Positions 34,714 to 43,227 of a stretch of DNA of 64,000 nucleotides are shown here, in pieces. The notes below the pieces were generated by a model. It was given only the letters and a program-made list of their open reading frames with translations, ran no database searches and was not told the DNA's origin. Position 1 is the first letter of the stretch. Each line of letters starts with the position of its first letter. The DNA comes from Nocardioides solisilvae (lineage in GTDB: Bacteria; Actinomycetota; Actinomycetes; Propionibacteriales; Nocardioidaceae). The translations under genes were made by a program, and so were the position numbers. The stretch covers positions 372,001 through 436,000 of the forward strand of contig NZ_QHKX01000001.1 of NCBI RefSeq assembly GCF_003194625.1, read 5' to 3'.

Positions 34714-35478
34714 ATGACCACCACCCAGCACCACGCACCCTCCGAGGTCGCGATCGCCGCCACCGCCCGCGGCCTGGCGAAGACCTACGGCCACGACGAC
34801 CACGTCGTCCACGCCCTGCGCGGCGTCGACCTGACCCTGCCCGCCGGCCGGTTCACCGCGATCATGGGCCCCTCGGGGTCGGGAAAGTCCACCCTCATGC
34901 ACTGCCTGGCCGGCCTGGACGCCGCCACCGCCGGCGCGGTCACGGTCGCGGGCCGCGACCTCACCGGGATGGACGACACCGCGCTCACCCTCTTCCGCCG
35001 CGAGCACATCGGCTTCGTCTTCCAGGCGTTCAACCTGCTGCCGATGCTCACCGCCGGGCAGAACATCCTGCTCCCCCTCGAGCTCTCCGGCCGCCCCGTC
35101 GACCGGGCCCGGTACGCCGACGTCGTCGAGGTCCTCGGCCTCGCCGACCGGCTCGGCCACCTGCCCAGCCAGCTCTCCGGCGGCCAGCAGCAGCGGGTCG
35201 CGATCGCCCGCGCGCTCGTGACGCGGCCCGACCTGGTCTTCGCCGACGAGCCCACCGGCAACCTCGACAGCGAGGCGAGCGCCGAGGTGCTGGGCCACCT
35301 GAGGCGCTCGGTCCGCGAGCTCGGGATGACGGTGGTGATGGTGACCCACGAGCTGGACGCCGCGGCGTACGCCGACGACGTCGTCGTCATCCACGACGGC
35401 GCGGTCACCGCGCACCTCGTCGAGCCCGACCAGGACCAGCTCGTCGCCGCACTGCGCCGCCGGGGTCCGGGCCGGTGA
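34714..35478 (+). CDS. MacB/LolD-type ABC transporter ATPase
   Basis: The 254-residue ATPase has Walker A GPSGSGKST, Q-loop VFQAFNLLPMLTA, signature LSGGQQQRVAIARAL, Walker B LVFADEPTGNLDS and the H-loop VTHE. This is the FtsE/LolD/MacB group that works with FtsX-type permeases. The ATG at 34714 is chosen over an in-frame upstream start because the family N-terminus begins near residue 12. Its stop overlaps the permease GTG. Confidence 0.92.
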   Translation: MTTTQHHAPSEVAIAATARGLAKTYGHDDHVVHALRGVDLTLPAGRFTAIMGPSGSGKSTLMHCLAGLDAATAGAVTVAGRDLTGMDDTALTLFRREHIGFVFQAFNLLPMLTAGQNILLPLELSGRPVDRARYADVVEVLGLADRLGHLPSQLSGGQQQRVAIARALVTRPDLVFADEPTGNLDSEASAEVLGHLRRSVRELGMTVVMVTHELDAAAYADDVVVIHDGAVTAHLVEPDQDQLVAALRRRGPGR

Positions 35479-37901
35479 ACGCGGGGGTGCGCACCGTCCT
35501 GCTCGCCTCCCTGAGGCGCCACACCCGCCGCTACGTCGCGGCCGCCGTCGCGGTCGTCATCGGCGTCGCCTTCGTGGTCGTCACCGACGCCCTCTCCCGC
35601 GCCACCCGCGACGGACTCACCGCCGACGTCGCGGCGCCGTACGGCGACGCCGGCCTCGTCGTCACCCCCGACACCCAGGAGGAGGCCGACGCCCTGGTCG
35701 CGGCCGCCCGCGAGGACGGCACCGCCGTCGCCGCCGAGGGCTACGCCACCGAGCCGGTCTTCGCCGCCGGCGTCCGGCTCTCCCCCTCCGTCCGGGTCCG
35801 CGAGGCCGCGACCGACCCGGCGATGCAGTACCTCGAGCTCCTCGACGGCCGCCAGCCCACGCGGGCCGGCGAGGCGCTGGCCGACGCCGGCGACGCGGAG
35901 GAGCAGCGCGTCGGGGTCGGGGACGTCCTCGTCGTCGGCTCCGCGGGCGCCGCCACCGAGGTGACGGTCGTCGGGCTGGTCGACGGCCCCGCCTCCGTCG
36001 ACGCCTCCCTCTACCTGCCCTGGGACGACCTGCGCCGGCTCGAGGAGTCGCTGTGGGTCCAGGCGGTCGCCTGGGGCGGCAGCGACGAGCGGGCGCTCGA
36101 GGTGGCGCCGGACGCGACGGTGACGCCCACCGACGAGCACGTCGCGGCCGTGCAGGCCGAGATCGCCCGCGGCGTCGACTACCTCTCCTACATGGCGCTG
36201 CTCTTCGTCGCGATCGCGCTCTTCGTGGCCGTCATGGTCATCGCCAACACCTTCTCGATCCTCTTCGCCCAGCGGATGCGCGAGTTCGCGCTGCTCCGCT
36301 GCGTCGGGGTGACCAGGCGGCAGCTGCGCCGCTCCGTGCGGCTGGAGGCACTGGTCCTCGGTCTCGTCGCGTCGCTGGCCGGCGTCGCCCTCGGCCTGGT
36401 CGGCGGCGTCGCGGTCGTGGCGCTCGTCGGGGTCTGGTTCGACGACATCGGCGCGGTCTCCTTCGGCCCGACGTGGCTGGTGGGGTCGGTCCTGGTCGGG
36501 ACCGCCGTCACCACCGGCGCCGCCTGGCTGCCGACCCGAGCGGTGACCCGGGTCGCGCCGCTCGCCGCCCTGCGGCCCGACACCGGCGTCGACGTGCGCG
36601 ACGCCGCGGGACGGCTCCGGGTCGCCTCGGCCGTCCTGCTGCTGCTCGGCGGGACCGCGCTGCTCGCCGCCTGCCTGGCGTCCTCGTCGCTGGGCCTGAT
36701 GCTGGCCGGCGGGGTCGCCGTCTTCCTCGGCGTGCTGCTGCTCGGCCCGCTCCTGGTGCCGGCCGCCATCCGCCTCGCCGGACGGCTCGCCGGCGACGGC
36801 CCCGTCCGACGGCTCGCGACCGGCAACGCGGTGCGCAACCCGCGCCGTACGGCCACCACCGCCGCCTCGCTGCTGGTCGGCGTCACCCTGACCACTGCCG
36901 TGCTCACCGGGCTGGCCACCTCCCGCACGACGCTCGCCGACGAGATGGACCTCTCCTACCCCGTCGACGCGGCGGTCTCCGCCCTCGACGCCCCGCTGCC
37001 CGACGGCACCGCGGAGCAGGTGGCGGCCGTCGAGGGCGTCACCGAGGTGGTCGAGCTGCGCGGGACGATGGCGACCGTGGCCGGGGTCGAGGTGCCGGTC
37101 GCCGAGGTCGACGGCCGGCAGCCCGTGGTCCGGGGCGACCGCGACCTCGCCCCCGCGCAGGGACAGCTGCTGCTGCCCTGGCAGGTCGGCAACGAGGTGG
37201 CCGGCAAGGCGCAGCGCCAGCTCGCGCGCGACCAGACCGCCACCGTGGTCGTCGGCGACCGGAGCCTCGAGCTCGAGGTCGTCCACGAGAGCGGCTGGGG
37301 CGCCGTCGTGCTCGTCCCGCCCGGGACCCTGGACGCCCTCGAGGCCGCATCGGCGACCGTCGCCGTCTGGGCCAGGGCCGACGACGGCACCGACGCGGGC
37401 GACCTCGCCGACGCGCTGGAGTCCCGCGCGGCGGCCGCCGGCGGCGAGCTGGAGGAGGGATTCTCGAACCGCAGCTGGGTCGACCTCCAGGTCGACATCC
37501 TCACCGGGGCGGTGGTCGGCCTGCTCGGCGTCGCAGTCCTGATCGCGCTGCTCGGCATCGCCAACACCCTGGGGCTCTCGGTGCTGGAGCGGGGCCGGGA
37601 GAACGCCCTGCTCCGCGCGATGGGGCTGACCCGGCAGCAGCTGCAGCGCTCGATGGCCGTGGAGGGGCTCCTGCTCTCCCTCGTGGCCACGGTGCTCGGC
37701 ACGCTGCTCGGCGTCGCCTTCGCTTGGGTCGGGGCGCGGGTGATGATCTCCGGGGTCGTCGACGAGCTCTCGATGACGCTGCCGGTGGGCCAGCTCCTGC
37801 TGGTCGTCGCCGTCGCGGCGCTGGCCGGGCTGGGGGCGTGCGTGGTCCCCGCGCGTCGGGCGGCCCGGGTCGCCCCGGCCGCGGGCCTGGCCCTGGACTG
37901 A
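35475..37901 (+). CDS. FtsX-like ABC transporter permease
   Basis: The 808-residue permease has an N-terminal membrane segment (about 18-40), a periplasmic MacB_PCD-like region, two FtsX modules (about 235-370 and 670-800) and two more membrane segments in the middle (about 385-430). KTRMREFALLRCVGVTRRQL-like phrases (MREFALLRCVGVTRRQLRRS; RENALLRAMGLTRQQLQRS) mark both modules. With its ATPase it probably exports a lipophilic compound, peptide or lipoprotein. The coupling is GTGA. Confidence 0.9.
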   Translation: MNAGVRTVLLASLRRHTRRYVAAAVAVVIGVAFVVVTDALSRATRDGLTADVAAPYGDAGLVVTPDTQEEADALVAAAREDGTAVAAEGYATEPVFAAGVRLSPSVRVREAATDPAMQYLELLDGRQPTRAGEALADAGDAEEQRVGVGDVLVVGSAGAATEVTVVGLVDGPASVDASLYLPWDDLRRLEESLWVQAVAWGGSDERALEVAPDATVTPTDEHVAAVQAEIARGVDYLSYMALLFVAIALFVAVMVIANTFSILFAQRMREFALLRCVGVTRRQLRRSVRLEALVLGLVASLAGVALGLVGGVAVVALVGVWFDDIGAVSFGPTWLVGSVLVGTAVTTGAAWLPTRAVTRVAPLAALRPDTGVDVRDAAGRLRVASAVLLLLGGTALLAACLASSSLGLMLAGGVAVFLGVLLLGPLLVPAAIRLAGRLAGDGPVRRLATGNAVRNPRRTATTAASLLVGVTLTTAVLTGLATSRTTLADEMDLSYPVDAAVSALDAPLPDGTAEQVAAVEGVTEVVELRGTMATVAGVEVPVAEVDGRQPVVRGDRDLAPAQGQLLLPWQVGNEVAGKAQRQLARDQTATVVVGDRSLELEVVHESGWGAVVLVPPGTLDALEAASATVAVWARADDGTDAGDLADALESRAAAAGGELEEGFSNRSWVDLQVDILTGAVVGLLGVAVLIALLGIANTLGLSVLERGRENALLRAMGLTRQQLQRSMAVEGLLLSLVATVLGTLLGVAFAWVGARVMISGVVDELSMTLPVGQLLLVVAVAALAGLGACVVPARRAARVAPAAGLALD

Positions 37902-37913
37902 ACGACACACCCG

Positions 37914-37960
37914 GATCGTGGAGGTTCCGACGTACCTGGTGCGTCGGAACCTCCACGATC
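37914..37960. terminator. 19-bp perfect inverted repeat after the permease gene
   Basis: GATCGTGGAGGTTCCGACG (37914-37932) and its exact complement (37942-37960) enclose a 9-nt loop. It lies 12 bp after the permease stop and ends 5 bp before the -10 hexamer of the next gene. No U-tract. Confidence 0.6.
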
Positions 37961-37965
37961 GGCCC

Positions 37966-37971
37966 TACCCT
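37966..37971 (+). promoter_or_regulatory. candidate -10 of leaderless ybaK-like gene
   Basis: TACCCT, 7 nt before ATG 37979. Confidence 0.45.
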
Positions 37972-37978
37972 CCTGCCC

Positions 37979-38473
37979 ATGGCGAGGAAGGCGACCGGCG
38001 GCACCCCGGCGACCGACGTGCTGACGGCGGCGGGGGTGGCGTTCGAGCTGCGCGCCTACGAGCACGACCCCCGGGCGACGTCGTACGGCGAGGAGGCGGC
38101 CGCCGCGCTCGGCGTCGAGCCCGAGCGCGTCTTCAAGACCCTGCTGGTCGACACCGGGAGCGACCGGCCAGCCCTGGCCGTCGGCGTGGTGCCGGTCTCG
38201 GGGAAGCTCGACCTCAAGGCGATGGCCACGGCACTGGGGGCCAAGCGGGCCGTGATGGCCGACCCGGCGGTGGCGGCGCGGACCACCGGGTACGTCGTGG
38301 GCGGCATCTCACCGCTCGGCCAGCGGACCCTGCTCCCCACCGTGGTCGACGAGACGGCCCAGCTGTTCGACACGGTCCTCGTCTCGGGGGGCCGTCGCGG
38401 CCTCGACCTCGAGCTCGCCCCGCACGACCTGGTCGCCCTGCTCGATGCCTCCTACGCCCCGATCGGCCGCTGA
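37979..38473 (+). CDS. ybaK: YbaK-type aminoacyl-tRNA deacylase
   Basis: The 164-residue protein has the YbaK/ProX editing fold: VFKTLLVDTGSDRPALAVGVVP, SGKLDLKAMA with the conserved Lys, and GGISPLGQRTLLPTVVDE. It should hydrolyse Cys-tRNA(Pro) and similar misacylated tRNAs. A tRNA-Pro gene happens to lie at 51245, but there is no operon link. Confidence 0.9.
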   Translation: MARKATGGTPATDVLTAAGVAFELRAYEHDPRATSYGEEAAAALGVEPERVFKTLLVDTGSDRPALAVGVVPVSGKLDLKAMATALGAKRAVMADPAVAARTTGYVVGGISPLGQRTLLPTVVDETAQLFDTVLVSGGRRGLDLELAPHDLVALLDASYAPIGR

Positions 38474-38492
38474 CCGCCGGGAGGCCACGACC

Positions 38493-38498
38493 TAGGCT
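38493..38498 (+). promoter_or_regulatory. candidate -10 of leaderless MFS gene
   Basis: TAGGCT, 6 nt before GTG 38505. Confidence 0.45.
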
Positions 38499-38504
38499 GC
38501 TCCG

Positions 38505-39863
38505 GTGACGAGCACGAACCTCGAGCAGCCCGAGACCGGCGGCATCCTCTCGCCCCCCTACCTCGCCACCACGCTCGCCGCCTTCTCGGTCATCGCGATC
38601 GTCGCCTTCGAGTCGCTCGCGGTCACCACCGTGATGCCCGAGGTCGCCCAGGTGCTCGACGGCCAGTCGCTCTACGCCCTCGCCTTCGCGGCCCCGCTGG
38701 CCAGCGGCGTCGTCGGGATGGTGCTGGCCGGCATGTGGGCCGACCGGGGCGGACCGGCCCTGCCGCTGGTCGCGGCGCTCAGCGCCCTCTCGGCGGGGCT
38801 CATCACCTGCGGGCTCGCCCCCGGGATGGAGGTGCTCGTCGCCGGACGCGTGCTGCAGGGACTCGGCGGGGGCGCGGCGACCGTGGTGCTCTACGTGGTG
38901 GTCGGGCTGGTCTACCCCTCCCGCCTGCAGCCGGCGATCTTCGCGAGCTTCGCCGCGGCCTGGGTCCTGCCCTCGCTCTTCGGTCCCTACCTCGCGGCGC
39001 TGGTCGCCGACTTCTTCGGCTGGAGGTGGGTCTTCCTCGGCGTCGTGGCGCTGATCGCCGTCGCCCTGGCGGCGATGACGCCCACGCTGCGGTCCGCCCC
39101 GGCGGGCAACGAGCACGCCGACGAGGCACCGTCCGGCCGGCTGGCGTGGGCCTTCGTGGCCGCGGCCGCGGCGCTCGGACTCAAGCTGCTGGACGCCTGG
39201 CCGTGGCTCGCTGCGGCGTGCCTGGTCGTCGTCCTCGTCGCCCTCTCGCGGCTGCTGCCGGCCGGGACGCTCCGTCTGGCCCGCGGGCTGCCCGCCGTGA
39301 TCGCCACCCGCGGGCTGATCAGCGCGGGCTTCTCCTGCGCCGAGGCCTACATCGTCTACGTGCTCAAGGAGAAGTGGGGCGTCGCCGCGGCCACCGCCGG
39401 CCTGGCGCTGACCGGCGTCGGCCTCTTCTGGGCGGCCGCCTCCCAGCTGCAGGCCCGGATGCCGCATGTCTCGCACACCCGCGCGCTGGTGATCGGGACC
39501 TCGGGGGTGCTGGGCGGGATCAGCCTCGTGACGGTCGTGGTCGCGACCGAGGCGCCGGCGCCGCTCGCGATGGCCGCCTACGTGCTGGCGGGCGCGGGGA
39601 TGGGCTTCGGCTTCCCGCGGCTCGGCGTCGCCACCCTGCAGCACTCCACCGACCGGGACCGCGGCGCCAACACCTCCGCGCTGGCCGCCGCCGACTCGCT
39701 CGGCGCGGCCTTGGCGCTGTCGGTCACGGGCGTCGTCTTCACGCAGGCCGAGGGGTCTGCGCTCGACCCGTTCGTCGCCGTCTACCTGGTCGCGGTCCTC
39801 TGCGCCGCGGGGGCGCTGCTCGGCGCGAGCCGCACGGCCGTCCCCGACGCCGTCCGCCGCTGA
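38505..39863 (+). CDS. MFS transporter
   Basis: The 452-residue permease has about 12-14 membrane segments. Motif A-like MVLAGMWADRGGPALPLVAAL lies between helices 2 and 3, with VAGRVLQGLGGGAATVVLYVVVG. This suggests a drug:proton antiporter of the DHA type. It is a single gene. The substrate is unknown. Confidence 0.85.
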   Translation: MTSTNLEQPETGGILSPPYLATTLAAFSVIAIVAFESLAVTTVMPEVAQVLDGQSLYALAFAAPLASGVVGMVLAGMWADRGGPALPLVAALSALSAGLITCGLAPGMEVLVAGRVLQGLGGGAATVVLYVVVGLVYPSRLQPAIFASFAAAWVLPSLFGPYLAALVADFFGWRWVFLGVVALIAVALAAMTPTLRSAPAGNEHADEAPSGRLAWAFVAAAAALGLKLLDAWPWLAAACLVVVLVALSRLLPAGTLRLARGLPAVIATRGLISAGFSCAEAYIVYVLKEKWGVAAATAGLALTGVGLFWAAASQLQARMPHVSHTRALVIGTSGVLGGISLVTVVVATEAPAPLAMAAYVLAGAGMGFGFPRLGVATLQHSTDRDRGANTSALAAADSLGAALALSVTGVVFTQAEGSALDPFVAVYLVAVLCAAGALLGASRTAVPDAVRR

Positions 39864-39866
39864 GCG

Positions 39867-39887
39867 CCTGAGCCGCCCGGGCTCAGG
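39867..39887. terminator. short two-way hairpin
   Basis: CCTGAGCC (39867-39874) and GGCTCAGG (39880-39887) form an 8-bp stem with a 5-nt loop. The right arm holds the stop codon of the secreted-protein gene. Confidence 0.5.
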
Positions 39888-40899
39888 GGGACTGGCCCTC
39901 CGGCAGCCGGGCGCACTCCGTCATCGTGCAGGCCACCAGGACGGTGTCCTCGACCTCGTCCAGCACGTGCAGGACCACCCGGCCGTCGGCGGACCACTCG
40001 GCGTGCTCGATCGTCTCGTCCCGGTGCGTCCTGAGGCGGACCACCGGTTCCCCCCGCACGGTGCGGACCCGCGCCACCCTCCCGTAGTTGCCGCCCGTCA
40101 GCACCGACCGGCCGTCGGAGGAGAACGAGCTCACCGACTCGCAGGTGCGCCACAGCTCCTTGCCGGAGCCGACCTTCGCGACCACGCTGCAGCCGCCGCT
40201 GTACTGGTCCTGGTCGTCGGTGCGGCGCGCGTACACCCCGGCGTCGAGCTCGGCGGCGTCGGCGCTCTGGGCGCTGATCCGCTTGTCGCGGTCGGATCGG
40301 TAGTTCCACAGGTGGGTGCCGCCGCTCGCCCCGCCGATCCCCCCGAGGAGGACGCGGCGCTCGTCCATGTCGATGGCCCAGACGCCGTCGTCGATCGTGC
40401 GCCGCTTCACCACCCTGCCGGTGCGCGCGTCGAGCAGCCTCACCTCGGTGCGGAACCGCACCAGCCTGCTGGTGACCACCGTCCTGCCGTCGGGTGCCAT
40501 CTGCACCTCGTCGACCCCCTCGGCCACCGTCCGGCGGGTGCCGTCGCGGGCGACCCGCAGCACGTCGGACGCGCCGCCGCGGCGGTAGTGCTGCACGACG
40601 TACGTGCGGCCGACGCGCCCGAGGATCCGGACGTCGGCGGGCACGGGGACGCGCACGTCGCCGTCGACCAGGGTGCGGCGGTCCTCCAGGTGCGGCCCGA
40701 CGAGGGACTCGCCGACCGGCAGGGTCGCGACCAGCGGGAGCTCCACCGTGGGCTCTGCCGGGTCGGCACCGGTCGGGGCGGGCGGGGCGGGCGGGGCGGC
40801 GGTCGCGGGTGCGGCGAGCAGCCCGAGCAGGACCGGGGCGGCCAAGGCGGCGACGAGAGGGGCGACCAGGCGGGCGGGGGCACGGCGGCAGCGGCTCAT
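39883..40899 (-). CDS. secreted TolB/WD40-like protein of unknown function
   Basis: The 338-residue protein has a signal peptide (basic start, hydrophobic 11-30, APATAA cleavage near 35) and a propeller-like mature part with phrases such as VQMAPDGRTVVTSRL, SFSSDGRSVLTGG and AEWSADGRVVLHVL. Four Cys may form disulfides. TAGCGT lies 7 nt before ATG 40899. It is convergent with the MFS gene. No enzyme motif is seen. Confidence 0.7.
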   Translation of the reverse strand: MSRCRRAPARLVAPLVAALAAPVLLGLLAAPATAAPPAPPAPTGADPAEPTVELPLVATLPVGESLVGPHLEDRRTLVDGDVRVPVPADVRILGRVGRTYVVQHYRRGGASDVLRVARDGTRRTVAEGVDEVQMAPDGRTVVTSRLVRFRTEVRLLDARTGRVVKRRTIDDGVWAIDMDERRVLLGGIGGASGGTHLWNYRSDRDKRISAQSADAAELDAGVYARRTDDQDQYSGGCSVVAKVGSGKELWRTCESVSSFSSDGRSVLTGGNYGRVARVRTVRGEPVVRLRTHRDETIEHAEWSADGRVVLHVLDEVEDTVLVACTMTECARLPEGQSP

Positions 40900-40906
40900 G
40901 CCCGGG

Positions 40907-40912
40907 ACGCTA
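40907..40912 (-). promoter_or_regulatory. candidate -10 of leaderless secreted-protein gene
   Basis: TAGCGT on the minus strand, 7 nt before ATG 40899. It lies just beyond the scoB stop (40910-40912) and shares its bases. Confidence 0.4.
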
Positions 40913-41539
40913 CGCGTGGATCGGCGGCTCCGTCTTGTCCCGCACCTCGGCCTCGGACACCCCCGGCGCCAGCTCCACGAGCCGGAGCCCCTCGGGCGTG
41001 ACGTCCAGGACGCAGAGGTCGGTGATGATCCGCTGCACGACGCCCCGGCCGGTGTAGGGCAGCGAGCACTCCTCGACGATCTTGTGGGAGCCGTCGCGGG
41101 CCACGTGCTCCATGAGCACGATGACGCGCTTGGCGCCGTGGACGAGGTCCATCGCCCCGCCCATCCCCTTGACCATCTTGCCGGGGATCATCCAGTTGGC
41201 GATGTCGCCGCGGGCCGAGACCTGCATCGCGCCGAGGATCGCGGCGTCGATCTTGCCGCCGCGGATCATCCCGAACGACGTGGCCGAGTCGAAGAACGAC
41301 GCCCCGCGGCGCAGCGTGACCGTCTCCTTGCCGGCGTTGATCAGGTCGGGGTCCTCCTCGCCCTCCAGCGGGTAGGCGCCGACACCGAGGATCCCGTTCT
41401 CCGACTGCAGCACCAGCTCGACGTCGTCGGCGACGTAGTTGGGCACCAGCGTCGGCAGCCCGATGCCGAGGTTGACGTAGGAGCCGTCGGTCAGCTCCGA
41501 GGCCGCGCGCGCGGCCATCTGCTCCCGGGTCCAGCCCAT
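40910..41539 (-). CDS. scoB: 3-oxoacid CoA-transferase subunit B
   Basis: The 209-residue beta subunit has [11 protein letters not shown] and SENGILGVG, where the Glu is the expected catalytic residue forming a CoA thioester. It transfers CoA from succinyl-CoA to acetoacetate or 3-oxoadipate. Its start lies 1 nt after the scoA stop. A divergent IclR gene nearby hints at 3-oxoadipate or ketone-body degradation. No other pathway gene is present here. Confidence 0.92.
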   Translation of the reverse strand: MGWTREQMAARAASELTDGSYVNLGIGLPTLVPNYVADDVELVLQSENGILGVGAYPLEGEEDPDLINAGKETVTLRRGASFFDSATSFGMIRGGKIDAAILGAMQVSARGDIANWMIPGKMVKGMGGAMDLVHGAKRVIVLMEHVARDGSHKIVEECSLPYTGRGVVQRIITDLCVLDVTPEGLRLVELAPGVSEAEVRDKTEPPIHA

Positions 41540-41540
41540 C

Positions 41541-42323
41541 TCAGGCCCCCTCTCCGCGCGGACGCACCGTCCGTCGCTCGATCCGCTTGTCGGCCGCCTG
41601 CTCGGGCGTCAGGGCGACCACCCGTTGCACGTAGACGCCGGGGGTGTGCACGTCGTTCGGGTCGATCTCGCCCGGCTCGACCAGGTGCTCCACCTCCGCG
41701 ATCGTGACCCGGCCGCACATTGCGGCGAGCGGGTTGAAGTTGCGGGCGGAGTCGCGGTAGACGAGGTTGCCGTGCCGGTCGCCCTTCCAGGCGCGGACCA
41801 GCCCGAAGTCGGCGACGATCGCCTCCTCCAGCACGTACTCCCGGGTCTCGCCGTGGACCGTGAACTCCCGGGTCTCCTTCGGCGGCGAGGCGACCACGAC
41901 GTTGCCGGCGTCGTCGTACCGCCACGGCAGGCCGCCCTCGGCGACCTGCGTGCCGCCGCCCGTGGCCGTGAAGAAGGCGGGGATCCCGGAGCCGCCGGCG
42001 CGCATCCGCTCCGCGAGCGTCCCCTGCGGGGTCAGCTCGACCTCGAGCTCGCCGGAGAGGTACTGCCGGGCGAACTCCTTGTTCTCCCCGACGTAGGAGG
42101 AGACCATCCGGCGCAGCCGCTTCTCGGCCAGCAGCCGGCCCAGGCCCCAGTCGTCGACGCCGCAGTTGTTGGAGACCGCCTCGAGGTCGGTCGTCCCGGC
42201 CTCGAGCAGCGCCTCGATCAGCACCGCGGGGATCCCGCAGAGGCCGAAGCCGCCCACCGAGAGGGTCGCCCCGCTCGGGATGTCCGCCACGGCGTCCGCG
42301 GCGGACGCCACCACCTTGTCCAT
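41541..42323 (-). CDS. scoA: 3-oxoacid CoA-transferase subunit A
   Basis: The 260-residue alpha subunit has the glycine-rich [31 protein letters not shown] and [24 protein letters not shown] sequence ([20 protein letters not shown]). GAGGAG precedes the ATG. First gene of the scoAB pair, divergent from the IclR regulator across 124 bp. Confidence 0.92.
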   Translation of the reverse strand: MDKVVASAADAVADIPSGATLSVGGFGLCGIPAVLIEALLEAGTTDLEAVSNNCGVDDWGLGRLLAEKRLRRMVSSYVGENKEFARQYLSGELEVELTPQGTLAERMRAGGSGIPAFFTATGGGTQVAEGGLPWRYDDAGNVVVASPPKETREFTVHGETREYVLEEAIVADFGLVRAWKGDRHGNLVYRDSARNFNPLAAMCGRVTIAEVEHLVEPGEIDPNDVHTPGVYVQRVVALTPEQAADKRIERRTVRPRGEGA

Positions 42324-42434
42324 CGACTCCTCCTCGCGTCCGGGTGCCCCGATTCAACGGGCGACCGCCGACACCGTCAACGCCCGACCACCCTGCTGAC
42401 GCCGATCTCTCGCTGACCGGACCCACAGGACCGG

Positions 42435-42440
42435 TAGCGT
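42435..42440 (+). promoter_or_regulatory. candidate -10 of leaderless iclR-like gene
   Basis: TAGCGT, 7 nt before GTG 42448. Confidence 0.45.
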
Positions 42441-42447
42441 TCATCCA

Positions 42448-43227
42448 GTGGACGCCCGGAACGCGGACAGGACCGCCCCCGCCGACGTGGTCGGCCGCGC
42501 CGCCGCCCTGCTGAGGGCCGTCTCGGCGGGCGAGCCGCACGGCGTCGCCACCACGGGGCTGGCGCGCGCCGCCGGCCTGGCCCGCCCCACGGCGCACCGC
42601 CTCCTCGTCTCCCTGGCCGAGCAGGGCCTGACCGAGCGCGACCCCGCCACCGGCCGCTGGGTGCTCGGCCCCGAGCTCTACCTGCTGGGCACGGCGGCGG
42701 CCGCCCGGTACGACGTCACCACGCTCGCCCAGCCCGTCGTCCGCCGGCTCAGCGTGGCGACGGGCGAGAGCGCCTTCTTCTCCGTGCGCCGCGGCGACGA
42801 GACGGTCTGCCTGCTCCGCGAGGACGGCAGCTTCCCGATCCGCTCGCACGTCCTGCACGAGGGGATCCGCTTCCCCCTCGGCGTCGCCTCGGCCGGCCTG
42901 GCGATCCTGGCCCACCTGCCCGACCCCGAGGTCGACGCCCACCTGCGTCGCGCCGACCTGGTGCCGGCGTACGGCGCCGCGCACGCCGCCGACCGGGTGC
43001 GGGAGCGCGTCGCGGCGACCCGCGCCGACGGCTGGGCCACCAACCCGGGCCTGCTCGTCGAGGGCAGCTGGGGGATGGGGGCGGCGGTCTTCGACGAGCG
43101 TGACCGGCCCGCGTGGGCGCTGAGCCTCACAGGGATCGAGCAGCGGTTCGGCGCCGCGCGCCGCCGCGAGCTCGGCGCGCTGCTCCTCGCCGAGGCCCAC
43201 GCCCTCAGCCGGGCGCTTGGTCGCTGA
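42448..43227 (+). CDS. IclR-family transcription regulator
   Basis: The 259-residue regulator has an N-terminal winged HTH (GVATTGLARAAGLARPTAHRLLVSLAEQGL, about 33-62) and an IclR effector domain (LGTAAAARYDVTTLAQPVVRRLSVATGES; FPLGVASAGLAILAHL). Members such as PcaR control aromatic acid degradation and CoA-transferase genes. Divergent from scoAB, which it probably regulates. Its last 23 bp overlap the convergent HTH-membrane gene. Confidence 0.88.
   Translation: MDARNADRTAPADVVGRAAALLRAVSAGEPHGVATTGLARAAGLARPTAHRLLVSLAEQGLTERDPATGRWVLGPELYLLGTAAAARYDVTTLAQPVVRRLSVATGESAFFSVRRGDETVCLLREDGSFPIRSHVLHEGIRFPLGVASAGLAILAHLPDPEVDAHLRRADLVPAYGAAHAADRVRERVAATRADGWATNPGLLVEGSWGMGAAVFDERDRPAWALSLTGIEQRFGAARRRELGALLLAEAHALSRALGR

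Noticed and set aside
34785..37910. 1041-codon minus-strand frame
   Set aside because: It lies antisense to the ABC exporter genes and has only His/Gly/Asp/Arg-rich shadow composition.
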